The notes beneath the pieces are model-generated. The model was given only the letters and a program-made list of their open reading frames with translations, was not told the origin of the DNA and did no database searches. Shown here in pieces: positions 9,042-16,973 of a stretch of DNA of 64,000 nucleotides (its first letter is position 1; the number at the start of each line of letters is the position of its first letter). A program made the translations under genes and the position numbers. This stretch comes from Baekduia alba (GTDB lineage Bacteria; Actinomycetota; Thermoleophilia; Solirubrobacterales; Solirubrobacteraceae), in assembly GCF_028416635.1 (NCBI RefSeq), contig NZ_CP114013.1, forward strand, positions 3,782,001 through 3,846,000. The letters are read 5' to 3'.

Positions 9042-9718
9042 GTCCGCGGCGCCTTCAGGACGTAGCCGAAGCCGCGCACGGTGTGCAGGAGGCGCGGCTC
9101 GCCGCCGGCCTCGGTCTTGCGCCGCAGGTATCCGACGTAGACCTCCAGCGAGTTCGACGCCGGGCCGAAGTCATAGCCCCACACGCGCTCGAAGATCTGC
9201 TCGCGCGTCAGCACCTGGCGCGGGTGGTGCAGGAACAGCTCCAACAACAGGAACTCGGTCCGGGTCAGGTCGATGAGGCGGTCGCCGCGCGCGACCTCGT
9301 GGCTGATCGGGTCCAGCTCGAGATCGGCGAAGCGCAGCCGCTGGCGGTCGGCGTCCCAGCCCGAGCGGCGCAGCAGCGCGCGCAGCCGGGCGAGCAGCTC
9401 CTCCAGCGCAAACGGCTTGGGCAGGTAGTCGTCGGCGCCCGCCTCCAGACCCGCGACGCGGTCGCCGACGCCCTCGCGCGCGGTGAGCATGAGGACCGGC
9501 GTGCGGTCGCCGACGTCGCGCATCCGGCGGCAGACCTCCAGCCCGTCGAGGCCGGGCATGAGGACGTCGAGCAGGACGGCGTCGGCCGGCGTGGAGGCCT
9601 GCGCCTGCACGGCCTCGCGCCCGTCGGCGGCCACCGCGACGTCGAAGCCCTCGACCTTCAGGATCCGCTCGAGGACCTCGCGGACGGAGGGCTCGTCGTC
9701 GACGACCAGGACGCGCAT
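9038..9718 (-). CDS. OmpR/PhoB-family response regulator
   Basis: A 226-residue response regulator. The receiver has the acidic pair in VVDDEP (Asp7/Asp8), the phospho-acceptor Asp51 in LLDVLMPG, Thr in LMLTARE and Lys in YLPKPF. A winged-helix output domain follows ([31 protein letters not shown] and VRGFGYVLK). It is the cognate partner of the histidine kinase encoded downstream with a 4-nt overlap. ATG 9718 gives the standard receiver start MRVLVVDDE. It probably regulates its own operon and the efflux genes that follow. Confidence 0.95.
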   Translation of the reverse strand: MRVLVVDDEPSVREVLERILKVEGFDVAVAADGREAVQAQASTPADAVLLDVLMPGLDGLEVCRRMRDVGDRTPVLMLTAREGVGDRVAGLEAGADDYLPKPFALEELLARLRALLRRSGWDADRQRLRFADLELDPISHEVARGDRLIDLTRTEFLLLELFLHHPRQVLTREQIFERVWGYDFGPASNSLEVYVGYLRRKTEAGGEPRLLHTVRGFGYVLKAPRT

Positions 9719-9763
9719 GGGCGCGATGGTCGCCGATGAACCTGAAGAGCAGGTGAGGAGGCG

Positions 9764-10747
9764 CTACCGGGTCGTGTACACGCCGGTCGGGGCCGCGTGG
9801 TAGCCCTTGGCGCCGACCGCGACGGCCAGCGCGCTGCGCGCCTCCTCGCCGGCGGCGAGGCGGTCCAAGGCGTAGGCGAAGTCCCAGCGCGGGGTCCAGC
9901 CGAGCACCTCGCGCGCGCGGGCGTTGTCGTAGACGCGCTCGATCGTCGGGAACATCGTCCAGCCGCGCTGCGCGTAGAGCTCGGCGTAGTGCGGGAACTT
10001 GGCAGCGACCACGGCGGGCGCGTCCTGCTGGAGCGCGGGCGCGTCGGCGCGCGTGAACGGCGTGGTCGCCGAGACGATCGCGCGGTCGAAGCCGAGGGCG
10101 GGGGCCCGGTCGAGCGCGAGCAGGTGCGCGGCGACGGCGTCCTCGAGGTCGACGCGGCGGTACAGGAGCTCGTTGGCCTTCAGGTTGGCGTCGGGGTAGG
10201 CCGTGCGGATCTCGTCGCGGTCGTCGGCCTCGGGGAAGAAGCGCGACGTGCGCAGGATCACGACCGGCAGGCCGCTGTCGCGGTGGACCAGCTCGCACAG
10301 GCCCTCGGCCGACGTCTTGGTCACGCCGTAGACGTTGCGCGGGATCGGGACGACGTCCTCGGTGATCCACGCCGCGGGCTGGCGGTCGCCGGGCGTGAGC
10401 GCGCGGCCGAACGCGCTGGTCGTGCTCGTGAAGACGAAGCGGTCGACGCCGGCGGCGACCGCCTCCTCGAGCAGGTTCAGCGTGCCTGTCACGTTGGTGT
10501 CCACGAACGCCTGGCGGCCGTGCGAGCCGACGTGCGGCTTGTGCAGCGTCGCGGCGTGGACGATCGCGGTGATGTGATGGTTCCTGATCGCGTCCCGCAC
10601 CGCCGCGCGGTCGGCCAGGTCGGCCACGATCGAGGTGCAGGCGCCGGGCAGGAGGTCGAGGCCGATCGCCTCGCCGGCGCCGGTGTCCAGCACGCGCATG
10701 AGGCCCTCGCCGAGATGGCCCGAGCTGCCGGTCACGAGGATCTTCAT
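9764..10747 (-). CDS. NAD(P)-dependent epimerase/dehydratase (extended SDR)
   Basis: A 327-residue extended short-chain dehydrogenase. The cofactor-binding motif [10 protein letters not shown] lies near the N-terminus. The catalytic YxxxK is YGVTK within [16 protein letters not shown], with Ser/Thr in FTSTTSAFG. These proteins act on nucleotide sugars or similar hydroxylated substrates; the C-terminal [15 protein letters not shown] segment is typical of UDP-glucose epimerase-like SDRs. The start MKILVTG at 10747 is the canonical beginning. It is divergent from the DUF5069 gene at 10840 and not clearly linked to either neighbour. The substrate cannot be assigned. Confidence 0.85.
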   Translation of the reverse strand: MKILVTGSSGHLGEGLMRVLDTGAGEAIGLDLLPGACTSIVADLADRAAVRDAIRNHHITAIVHAATLHKPHVGSHGRQAFVDTNVTGTLNLLEEAVAAGVDRFVFTSTTSAFGRALTPGDRQPAAWITEDVVPIPRNVYGVTKTSAEGLCELVHRDSGLPVVILRTSRFFPEADDRDEIRTAYPDANLKANELLYRRVDLEDAVAAHLLALDRAPALGFDRAIVSATTPFTRADAPALQQDAPAVVAAKFPHYAELYAQRGWTMFPTIERVYDNARAREVLGWTPRWDFAYALDRLAAGEEARSALAVAVGAKGYHAAPTGVYTTR

Positions 10748-10824
10748 GGTCTTGACAGATAGCAGGCGCGGCGGTTCGCTCGCGCGCGCGGCAACTGGAC
10801 CTGTCGTGCGCGCCCGCACGCGGT

Positions 10825-10830
10825 TAGGGT
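10825..10830 (+). promoter_or_regulatory. Putative -10 box (TAGGGT) of a near-leaderless transcript
   Basis: TAGGGT sits 9 nt before the ATG at 10840, where no well-spaced ribosome site exists. The same TAnnnT-close-to-start layout recurs at several other genes in the window. Confidence 0.4.
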
Positions 10831-10839
10831 CCGGCGAGG

Positions 10840-11148
10840 ATGCCCGATCTCCGCCCGATGGACGCCACCCTGCACGGCTACGCCTGGCTGCCGCGCATGA
10901 TCGACAAGAACCGGCACCTGCGCGCCGGGACGCTCGGCTCGTTCGTCCATCCGTGCCCGGTGGACAAGAACTGCCTGTCGCTGCTGGGCCTCGAGCTCGC
11001 GGCGTTCGACGCGGTCGTCGCGGACGCGGCGGACGACGACGCGGTGCTCGACGGCCTGCGCGCCTTGGGGATCCCGTCCGCGCAGGACGCGTGGTTCGAC
11101 GCGCCCGCGTTCGAGGCCGAGCTGATCGCGCGCCACCGCGCCGCGTAG
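10840..11148 (+). CDS. DUF5069 family protein
   Basis: A 102-residue soluble protein with the DUF5069 hallmarks: [18 protein letters not shown] near the N-terminus, and a later [11 protein letters not shown] helix. The function of the family is unknown. An ATG at 10858 ([14 protein letters not shown]) is an alternative start; 10840 is favoured because a -10-like TAGGGT sits 9 nt before it. It is followed 54 nt later by the fluoride-channel operon and may or may not be co-transcribed. Confidence 0.75.
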   Translation: MPDLRPMDATLHGYAWLPRMIDKNRHLRAGTLGSFVHPCPVDKNCLSLLGLELAAFDAVVADAADDDAVLDGLRALGIPSAQDAWFDAPAFEAELIARHRAA

Positions 11149-11202
11149 GCGCGCGCACCCGCGCCGCGTGGCGGCCGGCCCAGCCGCCAGACTGCGGCCT
11201 CC

Positions 11203-11322
11203 ATGCCCCAGCACGTCTCCCGCCGCCGCTGCCTGTCGCTGCTCGGCGCCGCCGCGCTCGGCGTCGTGGTCGGCTCGTCGGTCGGGCGCGCGGTGGTCGC
11301 GCCGGCGGAGGGCGCCGCGTGA
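11203..11322 (+). CDS. 39-residue Tat-signal-like leader peptide upstream of fluC
   Basis: A short frame from ATG 11203 encodes 39 residues with an [20 protein letters not shown] segment, i.e. a twin-arginine-like basic patch followed by a hydrophobic core. Its TGA overlaps the ATG of the first fluC gene by one base (TGATG), the arrangement used for translational coupling. It may be a small membrane peptide, the stump of a Tat substrate, or a leader that couples translation to the channel genes. It is too short for reliable homology and was found by reading the upstream region. Confidence 0.4.
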   Translation: MPQHVSRRRCLSLLGAAALGVVVGSSVGRAVVAPAEGAA

Positions 11323-11708
11323 TGGCGCGCGTCGACCGGCGCGAGCTGGCGGCGGTCTTCGCGGGCGGGTTCCTGGGCGCGATCGCGCGCGCCGAGGTGG
11401 CCGAGGCGCTGCCGGTGCACCGCGGGCAGTGGCCGTGGGCGACGTTCCTGGTGAACGTCGCCGGCGCTTTGTTGTTGGGGTACTTCACGACGCGGCTGAC
11501 CGAGCGGCTCCCGCCGTCGGCCTACCGGCGGCCGTTCCTGGGGACCGGGATCTGCGGCGGGCTGACGACGTTCTCCACGTTGCAGCTCGAGCTGCTGCAC
11601 CTGCTCGACGACGGCGACGTGCTGCTCGCGGGGTCCTACGCCGTGGCGAGCGTCGTCGCCGGCTTCGCCGCCGTCGCGTTGGCCACGAACCTGGTGCGGC
11701 AGTCGTGA
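11322..11708 (+). CDS. fluC: Fluoride exporter channel FluC/CrcB, first copy
   Basis: A 128-residue four-TM protein of the CrcB/Fluc family. Visible signatures are GGFLGAIAR at the N-terminus, the [17 protein letters not shown] helix with the conserved Asn, and [17 protein letters not shown], which contains the Na-binding/TTFST break helix. Fluc channels export fluoride passively as dual-topology dimers. Here two copies occur in tandem with a GTGA overlap, which usually indicates a heterodimeric channel with opposite fixed orientations. The downstream DUF190 protein frequently accompanies such pairs. I see no fluoride riboswitch in front of the operon. Confidence 0.93.
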   Translation: MARVDRRELAAVFAGGFLGAIARAEVAEALPVHRGQWPWATFLVNVAGALLLGYFTTRLTERLPPSAYRRPFLGTGICGGLTTFSTLQLELLHLLDDGDVLLAGSYAVASVVAGFAAVALATNLVRQS

Positions 11709-12064
11709 GCGTCGCGGTCGTCCTCGGGGTCGGCGTGCTCGGCGGGCTGGGCGCGGTCGCGCGGTTCCTGCTCGACGGCACGGTGTCGCGCGCGCTGCCG
11801 GGCCGCGCCTTCCCGTTCGGGACGCTGGCGGTGAACCTGAGCGGCGCGCTGGTCCTGGGCGTCTTCTCCGGGGCCGCGCTGCGGGGCGACGCCTATGAGA
11901 TCTGGGGCGTCGGCCTGGTCGGCGGCTACACCACGTTCAGCACGTGGATGCTCGAGAGCCACCGACTCTCGGAGGAGCGTCGCGACGGGCTGGCGGCGCT
12001 CAACCTGGTGGGCTCGGTCGTCCTGGGCGTCCTCGCGGTGTGGCTCGGAAGGCAGCTCGGATGA
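11705..12064 (+). CDS. fluC: Fluoride exporter channel FluC/CrcB, second copy
   Basis: A 119-residue FluC paralogue starting at GTG 11705, which overlaps the first copy's stop by 4 nt. It has the family motifs [30 protein letters not shown] and [16 protein letters not shown]. Arg/Lys distribution differs from the first copy, as expected for two subunits inserted in opposite directions, although I did not count charges rigorously. It ends in an ATGA overlap with the DUF190 gene. The three genes form one translational unit for fluoride resistance. Confidence 0.93.
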   Translation: MSVAVVLGVGVLGGLGAVARFLLDGTVSRALPGRAFPFGTLAVNLSGALVLGVFSGAALRGDAYEIWGVGLVGGYTTFSTWMLESHRLSEERRDGLAALNLVGSVVLGVLAVWLGRQLG

Positions 12065-13029
12065 GCGAGGCCACCAAGCTGACCGTGTACTTCGGCGAGC
12101 GCGCGCGGGCCGACGGCGGCTACGTCGCGGACGGCCTGGTCGGGATCTTCGCGCGGCACCGGCTGGCGACCAGCCTGGTCCTGCGCGGCGTCGAGGGCTT
12201 CGGCGCCAAGCACCAGCTGCGCACCGACCGGTTGTTGTCGCTGTCGGAGGACCTGCCGATGGTGGCGGTCGCGGTCGACGCGCCCGAGCGGGTCGCGGCG
12301 GCGCTCGAGGACGTCCGCGCGCTGCCGCGCTTCAGCGGGCTGGTGACGCTGGAACGGGCGCAGCGGGTGATGGACGGCAGGCCGCCGGCAGTCGACGTCG
12401 CGGGGACCGCGAAGCTCACGGTCTACGTCGGGCGCCGCGAGTGTGCGGGCGGCCGCGCGGCGCACCTCGCGGTCGTCGACCTGCTGCACCGGCGTGGGAT
12501 CGCGGGCGCCACCGTCCTGCTCGGCGTCGACGGGACGCGCCACGGCGAGCGGGAGCGCGCGCGGTTCTTCGGCCGCAACGCGCAGGTGCCGCTGATGGTG
12601 GTCGCGGTCGGCGACGGCGCGCGGATCGCGGGCGTCCTCGACGAGCTCGGCGCGCTGCTCGCGACGCCGCTGATGACGGTCGAGCGCGTCCGGATCGGCG
12701 CGCTGGCGACCGAGCGGGCCGGCGCCGAGGACTGGCTGAAGGTGATGGTGTACTCCTCGGCGCGCGACCGCCACCGCGCGCTCGTCGCCGAGCTGCAGCG
12801 CGCCGGCGCGGCCGGGGCGACGACCGTCGGCGGGATCTGGGGCTACCAGGGAGCGCACGCGCCGCACGGCGACCGGCTGGCCCAGCTGCACCGCCGCGTC
12901 CCGCTGCTCACGACGGTCCTCGACCGGCCCGAGGCGATGGCGCGGTCGTTCGCGGTGGTCGAGCGCGTGATGCGCGACACGGCGCTCGTGACGTGCGAGA
13001 TCGTCCCGGTCCGCGACGGGCGGAGCTAG
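12061..13029 (+). CDS. Triple-DUF190 domain protein
   Basis: A 322-residue cytosolic protein made of three consecutive DUF190 domains. Each begins with a beta strand and a small loop: KLTVYFGERARADGG (about 5-20), KLTVYVGRRECAGGRAAH (about 118-135) and WLKVMVYSSARDRHRALV (about 227-245). Each continues with a GA-rich turn and a hydrophobic PLMVVAV-like strand. DUF190 proteins are normally about 110 residues with one domain, related to PII-like signalling proteins, and often lie beside fluC. The start overlaps the second fluC by 4 nt. A modulating role on the channel is likely but unproven. Confidence 0.85.
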   Translation: MSEATKLTVYFGERARADGGYVADGLVGIFARHRLATSLVLRGVEGFGAKHQLRTDRLLSLSEDLPMVAVAVDAPERVAAALEDVRALPRFSGLVTLERAQRVMDGRPPAVDVAGTAKLTVYVGRRECAGGRAAHLAVVDLLHRRGIAGATVLLGVDGTRHGERERARFFGRNAQVPLMVVAVGDGARIAGVLDELGALLATPLMTVERVRIGALATERAGAEDWLKVMVYSSARDRHRALVAELQRAGAAGATTVGGIWGYQGAHAPHGDRLAQLHRRVPLLTTVLDRPEAMARSFAVVERVMRDTALVTCEIVPVRDGRS

Positions 13030-13082
13030 TGGCGTGCCGCGGACGTTCGGCCGCAGGATCCGGGATGCTCGGCCCCGTCTGA

Positions 13083-13098
13083 CGGTCGTCGACGACCG
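13083..13098. repeat. Perfect 16-bp palindrome downstream of the fluoride operon
   Basis: CGGTCGTCGACGACCG is a perfect palindrome without loop in the short convergent interval after the DUF190 gene. It could be a terminator core or protein site; there is no T-run. Confidence 0.3.
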
Positions 13099-13146
13099 CA
13101 GGTTCCGGGTGGACCAGGCGGCGGGGAGCGCGACGGTGGCGGCGAG

Positions 13147-13752
13147 CTACTTGGGCGTCGAGCGCACCGCGTAGGCGTCGCGGCGCTTGATCAGCAGCCA
13201 CTGCGGGCCGCGGGTGCGCTGGAGGGCGAAGCCGCCTTGGAGCCTGGCGCCGTGGAGGACGAAGACGGCGTGGCCGCGGTCGATGGCCTCGGGCCAGGCG
13301 ACGCGGCCGCCCTGCTCGTAGGTGCCGTGGTCCCAGGTCGGCGTGTCGTCGCCGGCGTCGACCGGCTCGGCGCCGGTGGCGCCGCGCTTGTCGGCCGGGT
13401 CCATCGAGGGGGCCTTGCGCAGGCGCCAGGCGCGGGGTGAGCCGTCGACGTCGAGGCGGAGCTCGTAGGCGCCGTCGCCGAGCTCGAGGACCGCGAACGG
13501 CCCGGCGCTCACGCCACGGATCGCGAGCTGCTCGTGGCCCTCGACCTTCGCGATCGCAACTTCAACGTCGCCGCCGAGTCCCGACACCAGCGTGTCGACC
13601 GCCTCCGCCTCGCCCTCCACGTGCATCGCCGTCGCGCCCGGGTCGTCCTCGGCCACGCGGACCCAGCCCAGGACGCCGAGCGCTCCCGCTCGCGCGAACG
13701 TCGCCTGCACGACGTCGCCGCCCACCGTCGCCCGGATCGCCTTGCTCGCCAT
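13147..13752 (-). CDS. Acylphosphatase-like domain fused to LigD-type 3'-phosphoesterase-like domain, active sites degraded
   Basis: A 201-residue protein in two parts. Residues 1-75 follow an acylphosphatase pattern (TFARAGALGVLGWVRVAEDD, then an EGEAEAVDTLVSGL helix), but the VQGVGFR loop carrying the catalytic Arg is changed. Residues about 82-198 match the DNA polymerase LigD phosphoesterase domain: AYELRLDVDGSPRAWRLRKAP, SMDPADKR, HGTYEQGGRV, FVLHGARLQGGFALQR and WLLIKRRD. The family's catalytic His in HDAxRxHYDxR and the EDHP motif are replaced (LELGDGAYELR, AEPVD). It is likely a non-catalytic binding relative. A TACCGT box lies 8 nt upstream of the ATG. Confidence 0.65.
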   Translation of the reverse strand: MASKAIRATVGGDVVQATFARAGALGVLGWVRVAEDDPGATAMHVEGEAEAVDTLVSGLGGDVEVAIAKVEGHEQLAIRGVSAGPFAVLELGDGAYELRLDVDGSPRAWRLRKAPSMDPADKRGATGAEPVDAGDDTPTWDHGTYEQGGRVAWPEAIDRGHAVFVLHGARLQGGFALQRTRGPQWLLIKRRDAYAVRSTPK

Positions 13753-13760
13753 GCCCGACG

Positions 13761-13766
13761 ACGGTA
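13761..13766 (-). promoter_or_regulatory. Putative -10 box (TACCGT on the minus strand)
   Basis: TACCGT lies 8 nt before the ATG at 13752, with no ribosome site between, consistent with a leaderless or near-leaderless transcript. Confidence 0.35.
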
Positions 13767-13943
13767 CACCTAGGAGCCGGTCGATCTTTCGACCGTCGTG
13801 CGAGCGGACGTGGCCGTGGATCCCGGGGACGGCCGGCTGGCCCGATCAATGCTGGTGGCCTTGATGGGCCGGCCGGTCGTCATCCGGCGCCGCGGACGCG
13901 TTCGCTCGCGCGGCGCCCCCGCGTGGCGCTCGACGACTGAGCG

Positions 13944-13949
13944 TAGGCT
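13944..13949 (+). promoter_or_regulatory. Putative -10 box (TAGGCT) of a leaderless transcript
   Basis: TAGGCT ends 6 nt before the ATG at 13956. A transcript starting about 7 nt after this box would begin at the start codon itself. The same box recurs before the PucR gene. Confidence 0.45.
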
Positions 13950-13955
13950 CGACGG

Positions 13956-14702
13956 ATGGCGATCGGCGCACTCGCGACGGCGGCCCTCTGCGCGCTCGCG
14001 CTCGCGGGCTGCGGCGACGCCGGCGCGGCGCCGCGGCCGAAGGTCCCGATCCTCGTCTACCACCACGTCGGCGACCCGCCGCGCGGGGAGCGCAACCCCT
14101 CGCTGTACGTCACGCCCCAGCGCTTCCGGGCACAGATCCGCGCGCTGCGCGCCGCCGGCTTCCACGCGGTCACGCTCGCGCGCGTCTGGGCCGCGTGGCA
14201 TCACGGCGCGACGCTCCCGACCCGTCCGGTCGTCCTGTCCTTCGACGACGGCTTCGCCGAGCAGGACACGATCGCCCGCCCCACGCTGTCGGCCCTGCGC
14301 TGGCCCGGCACGCTGAACCTCCAGCTCGACCGCCTCGACGCCCGCGGCGGCCTGTCGCGCGCGGCGATCGCGCGGATGCGCCGCGACGGCTGGGAGATCG
14401 ACGACCACACCACGACGCACCCGGACCTCACGAGGGTCTCCGCCCGCCGGCTGCGCGCCGAGGTCGCCGGCTCACGTGCCGCGATCCGGCGCGCGCTGGG
14501 CGTCGACCCGCGCTTCTTCTGCTACCCGTACGGCCGCACGAACGCCGCGGTCCGCCGTGCCGTCGCGGCCGCCGGCTTCAAGGCCGCGACGACCATCCGG
14601 CCCGGCCTCGCGACCGCCCGCCAGGACCGGTTGGCCCTCCCCCGCATCGTCGTCCGGCGCACCATGCGCCCCGCCGAAGTGGCGCGTCTGGCGTCCGGCT
14701 GA
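13956..14702 (+). CDS. Polysaccharide deacetylase (NodB/CE4) lipoprotein
   Basis: A 248-residue protein with a lipoprotein signal (lipobox LAGC at about 16-19) and a CE4 fold. Motif 1 is SFDDGF (metal-binding Asp pair). Motif 2 is DDHTTTHPDL, giving the HxxxH metal site. The later YPYGR segment corresponds to motif 3. It begins with VPILVYHHVG, typical of secreted deacetylases of this class. It should remove N-acetyl groups from peptidoglycan or another amino-sugar polymer at the cell surface. It is probably transcribed from the leaderless promoter just upstream. It is not inside the exopolysaccharide operon at 18-31 kb but could act on the same polymer. Confidence 0.85.
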   Translation: MAIGALATAALCALALAGCGDAGAAPRPKVPILVYHHVGDPPRGERNPSLYVTPQRFRAQIRALRAAGFHAVTLARVWAAWHHGATLPTRPVVLSFDDGFAEQDTIARPTLSALRWPGTLNLQLDRLDARGGLSRAAIARMRRDGWEIDDHTTTHPDLTRVSARRLRAEVAGSRAAIRRALGVDPRFFCYPYGRTNAAVRRAVAAAGFKAATTIRPGLATARQDRLALPRIVVRRTMRPAEVARLASG

Positions 14703-14785
14703 CGTTCGCAGCGGCCATCGCCGCTCGACCGCGGCGCCGAAGTCGCGTAGCGTCCGCACCCTCCCCAACCCCAGGAGCCTCCCCG

Positions 14786-15394
14786 ATGCACCCATCGCTC
14801 CCGCTGAGCCTGTCCGTCGGTCCCCGCGACGGCGAGACGATCACCGACCGCCCCAACCGCGCGGTGCGGATCCTCGTCTCCGCCGACGCGCACCTCACGA
14901 TCACCTGGTCGCGCTACGGCGAGGGCGAGCGCGGCCCGGACCTCCACGTCCACCGCGAGCACTCCGACGCGTTCTACGTGCTCGACGGGACGCTGACCTT
15001 CGCCCTCGGGTCCGAGGGCGAGCGGACCGTGCGCGCGCCCGCCGGGACCGTGGTCGTCGTCCCGCCCGACGTCGCGCACGCGTTCCGCAACGACGACACG
15101 CCCGACGCGGTCTTCCTCAACGTCCACACGCCCGACCGGGGCTTCGCGACCTACATGCGCGCGCTGCGCGACGGCCGGCCCGCGTCGTTCGACTCCTATG
15201 ACCTGCCCGTCGACGGCACCCTCCCGGGCGACGCCGCCATCGTGGTCCCGGCCGGCGACGGCGAGCCCGGCCCGGGGCCGGACACGACCGTCCGCTACGT
15301 CGGCGAGGACCTGGTCCTGACCGAGGAGCCCGGCCGCATCACGGTCGCGATCCCGGCCTCGGCCGGCCCGGACGTCGTGTTCGTCGCCGGCTAG
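14786..15394 (+). CDS. Cupin-domain protein
   Basis: A 202-residue soluble protein. The N-terminal half is a single cupin: motif 1 is GPDLHVHREHSDAFYVLDG, providing two His and a Glu/Asp of a metal site, and motif 2 is PPDVAHAFRN with a further His. The C-terminal 70 residues (VRYVGEDLVLTEEPGRITV) are a small extra beta region. It could be a dioxygenase, isomerase or ligand-binding cupin; substrate unknown. The ATG at 14786 has AGGAG 9 nt upstream. It converges on the monooxygenase gene, with a 7-nt gap. Confidence 0.75.
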   Translation: MHPSLPLSLSVGPRDGETITDRPNRAVRILVSADAHLTITWSRYGEGERGPDLHVHREHSDAFYVLDGTLTFALGSEGERTVRAPAGTVVVVPPDVAHAFRNDDTPDAVFLNVHTPDRGFATYMRALRDGRPASFDSYDLPVDGTLPGDAAIVVPAGDGEPGPGPDTTVRYVGEDLVLTEEPGRITVAIPASAGPDVVFVAG

Positions 15395-15401
15395 CCTGGC
15401 G

Positions 15402-16898
15402 TTACGCCGCGATCGCCGGCTCAGGCTCCGGCGCCGCCACGCCGGCGCGGCGGGCGAACAGCAGCTCGGGGTCGTTGACCGGTCCGTCGCGCAGCGTCTT
15501 GACGTCGGCCGCGTAGCTCATCGGCATCTTCCACGGCGCGCGGTCGCCCTGGCGCGGGAAGTCCTGGACGGCGCGCTGCACGTAGCCGGCGGCGAAGTCC
15601 AGCAGCGGGCGCGTCTCCATCCCCGGCTGCGCGGGGTGCGGCATGCACGTGTCGGCGCCGGTCCGGTCCATGAACGCCAGCACGCGGCCGAACGCCTCGC
15701 AGACGAGGTCGACCTTCAGCGTCCACGACGCGTTCGTGTAGCCGATCGCGAACGCGAAGTTGGGGACGTCGCTCAACATCATGCCCTTGAAGACGAGCGT
15801 CTCGGCGAGGTCCACCGCGCGGCCGTCGACGCGCAGCCCGATGCCGCCGAAGGCCAGCAGGTTGAGGCCGGTGGCCGAGATGACGATGTCGGCCTCGAGC
15901 GTCGCGCCGGACTCCAGCGCGATCCCGCCGGGCGTGAAGCGCGCGATGCGGTCGGTGACGATCGACGCGCTGCCGTCGCTGAGCACGCCGAACAGGTCGC
16001 CGTCCGGGACCGCGCACATCCGCTGATCCCAAGGGCCGTACTTTGGGTTGAAGTGCGTGTCGACGTCGTAGCCCTCCGGCAGCGCCTTCTTGACCCCGGA
16101 GCGCAGCAGCCGGCGGACGAGCTTCGGCCGCTTCTGGCTGAGCCCGTAGATCGTCTTCTGCAGCCAGATGTTCTTGCGGCGCGTGAGCGCGTAGGCGCGG
16201 TCGGCCGGCAGCCGCCGGTTGAGCCAGTTGGCGATCGGGTCCTTCTCGGGCACCGAGATCACATAGGTGGGCGACCGCTGCAACATGGTCACGTGCCCGG
16301 CCTCGCGCGCCATCGCCGGGACGATCGTCATCGCGGTCGCGCCGCTGCCGATGACCACGACGCGCTTGCCCGCGTAGTCGAGGTCCTCGGGCCACTGCTG
16401 CGGGTGGATGACCTCGCCGGCGAAGTCCTCCAGGCCCGGGAAGTCGGGCAGGAAGCCGCCGTCGTAGCGGTAGTAGCCGCCGGCGGAGAACAGCCACGCG
16501 CACGTCACGGTCAGCGCCGTCCCGTCGGCGCGCTCCACGGCGACCGTCCAGCGCGCGTCGGCCGACGACCACTCCGCGCCCGCGACGCGATGCCCCGTGC
16601 GGATGTGCCGGTCGATCCCGTTCTCGGTCGCGGTCTCGCGGATGTAGTCCAGGATCGCCGGCCCGTCGGCGATCGCCTTCTCGTCGCGCCACGGCTTGAA
16701 GGCGTAGCCGAACGTGTGCAGGTCGGAGTCCGAGCGGATCCCGGGGTACTTGAAGAGGTCCCACGTCCCGCCCGTCGCCTCGCGGGCCTCGAGGATCATG
16801 TAGGACTTGGTCGGCTGCTCGGCCTGGAGGTGGTAGGCGCAGCCGATGCCGGACACGCCGGCTCCGACGATGAGGACGTCGACGTGCTCTGGGCTCAT
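15402..16898 (-). CDS. Baeyer-Villiger-type flavin monooxygenase
   Basis: A 498-residue flavoprotein. GAGVSG (12-17) binds FAD, GSGATA (184-189) binds NADPH, and between them lies the Baeyer-Villiger fingerprint FAGEVIHPQQWP (159-170; FxGxxxHxxxWP). The sequence also contains KYPGIRSDSDLHTFGYAFKP, seen in the cyclohexanone/ethionamide-monooxygenase (EthA-like) group. It inserts an oxygen next to a ketone or oxidises S/N atoms using NADPH and O2. ATG 16898 is used; a TTG 18 nt upstream would add six residues. It is divergent from a PucR-family activator at 16974, which probably controls it. Confidence 0.88.
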   Translation of the reverse strand: MSPEHVDVLIVGAGVSGIGCAYHLQAEQPTKSYMILEAREATGGTWDLFKYPGIRSDSDLHTFGYAFKPWRDEKAIADGPAILDYIRETATENGIDRHIRTGHRVAGAEWSSADARWTVAVERADGTALTVTCAWLFSAGGYYRYDGGFLPDFPGLEDFAGEVIHPQQWPEDLDYAGKRVVVIGSGATAMTIVPAMAREAGHVTMLQRSPTYVISVPEKDPIANWLNRRLPADRAYALTRRKNIWLQKTIYGLSQKRPKLVRRLLRSGVKKALPEGYDVDTHFNPKYGPWDQRMCAVPDGDLFGVLSDGSASIVTDRIARFTPGGIALESGATLEADIVISATGLNLLAFGGIGLRVDGRAVDLAETLVFKGMMLSDVPNFAFAIGYTNASWTLKVDLVCEAFGRVLAFMDRTGADTCMPHPAQPGMETRPLLDFAAGYVQRAVQDFPRQGDRAPWKMPMSYAADVKTLRDGPVNDPELLFARRAGVAAPEPEPAIAA

Positions 16899-16960
16899 GG
16901 TGTGAAGGGTCGCCAACTGACCGCCCGTTCACCAGGGCACACCGCACAGTCTTGGCGGCG

Positions 16961-16966
16961 TAGGCT
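16961..16966 (+). promoter_or_regulatory. Putative -10 box (TAGGCT) of the pucR-like gene
   Basis: TAGGCT ends 7 nt before the ATG at 16974 in the 75-nt divergent interval. No ribosome site is present, consistent with leaderless expression. Confidence 0.45.
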
Positions 16967-16973
16967 GTGCGAC

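Noticed and set aside
11141-11203. Possible fluoride riboswitch before the fluC operon
   Set aside because: I could not find the conserved pseudoknot core of the crcB motif in the short upstream interval.
13034-13174. 46-codon plus-strand frame ending in SYLGVERTA
   Set aside because: It looks mildly protein-like but has no ribosome site, overlaps a convergent gene and carries no recognisable motif.
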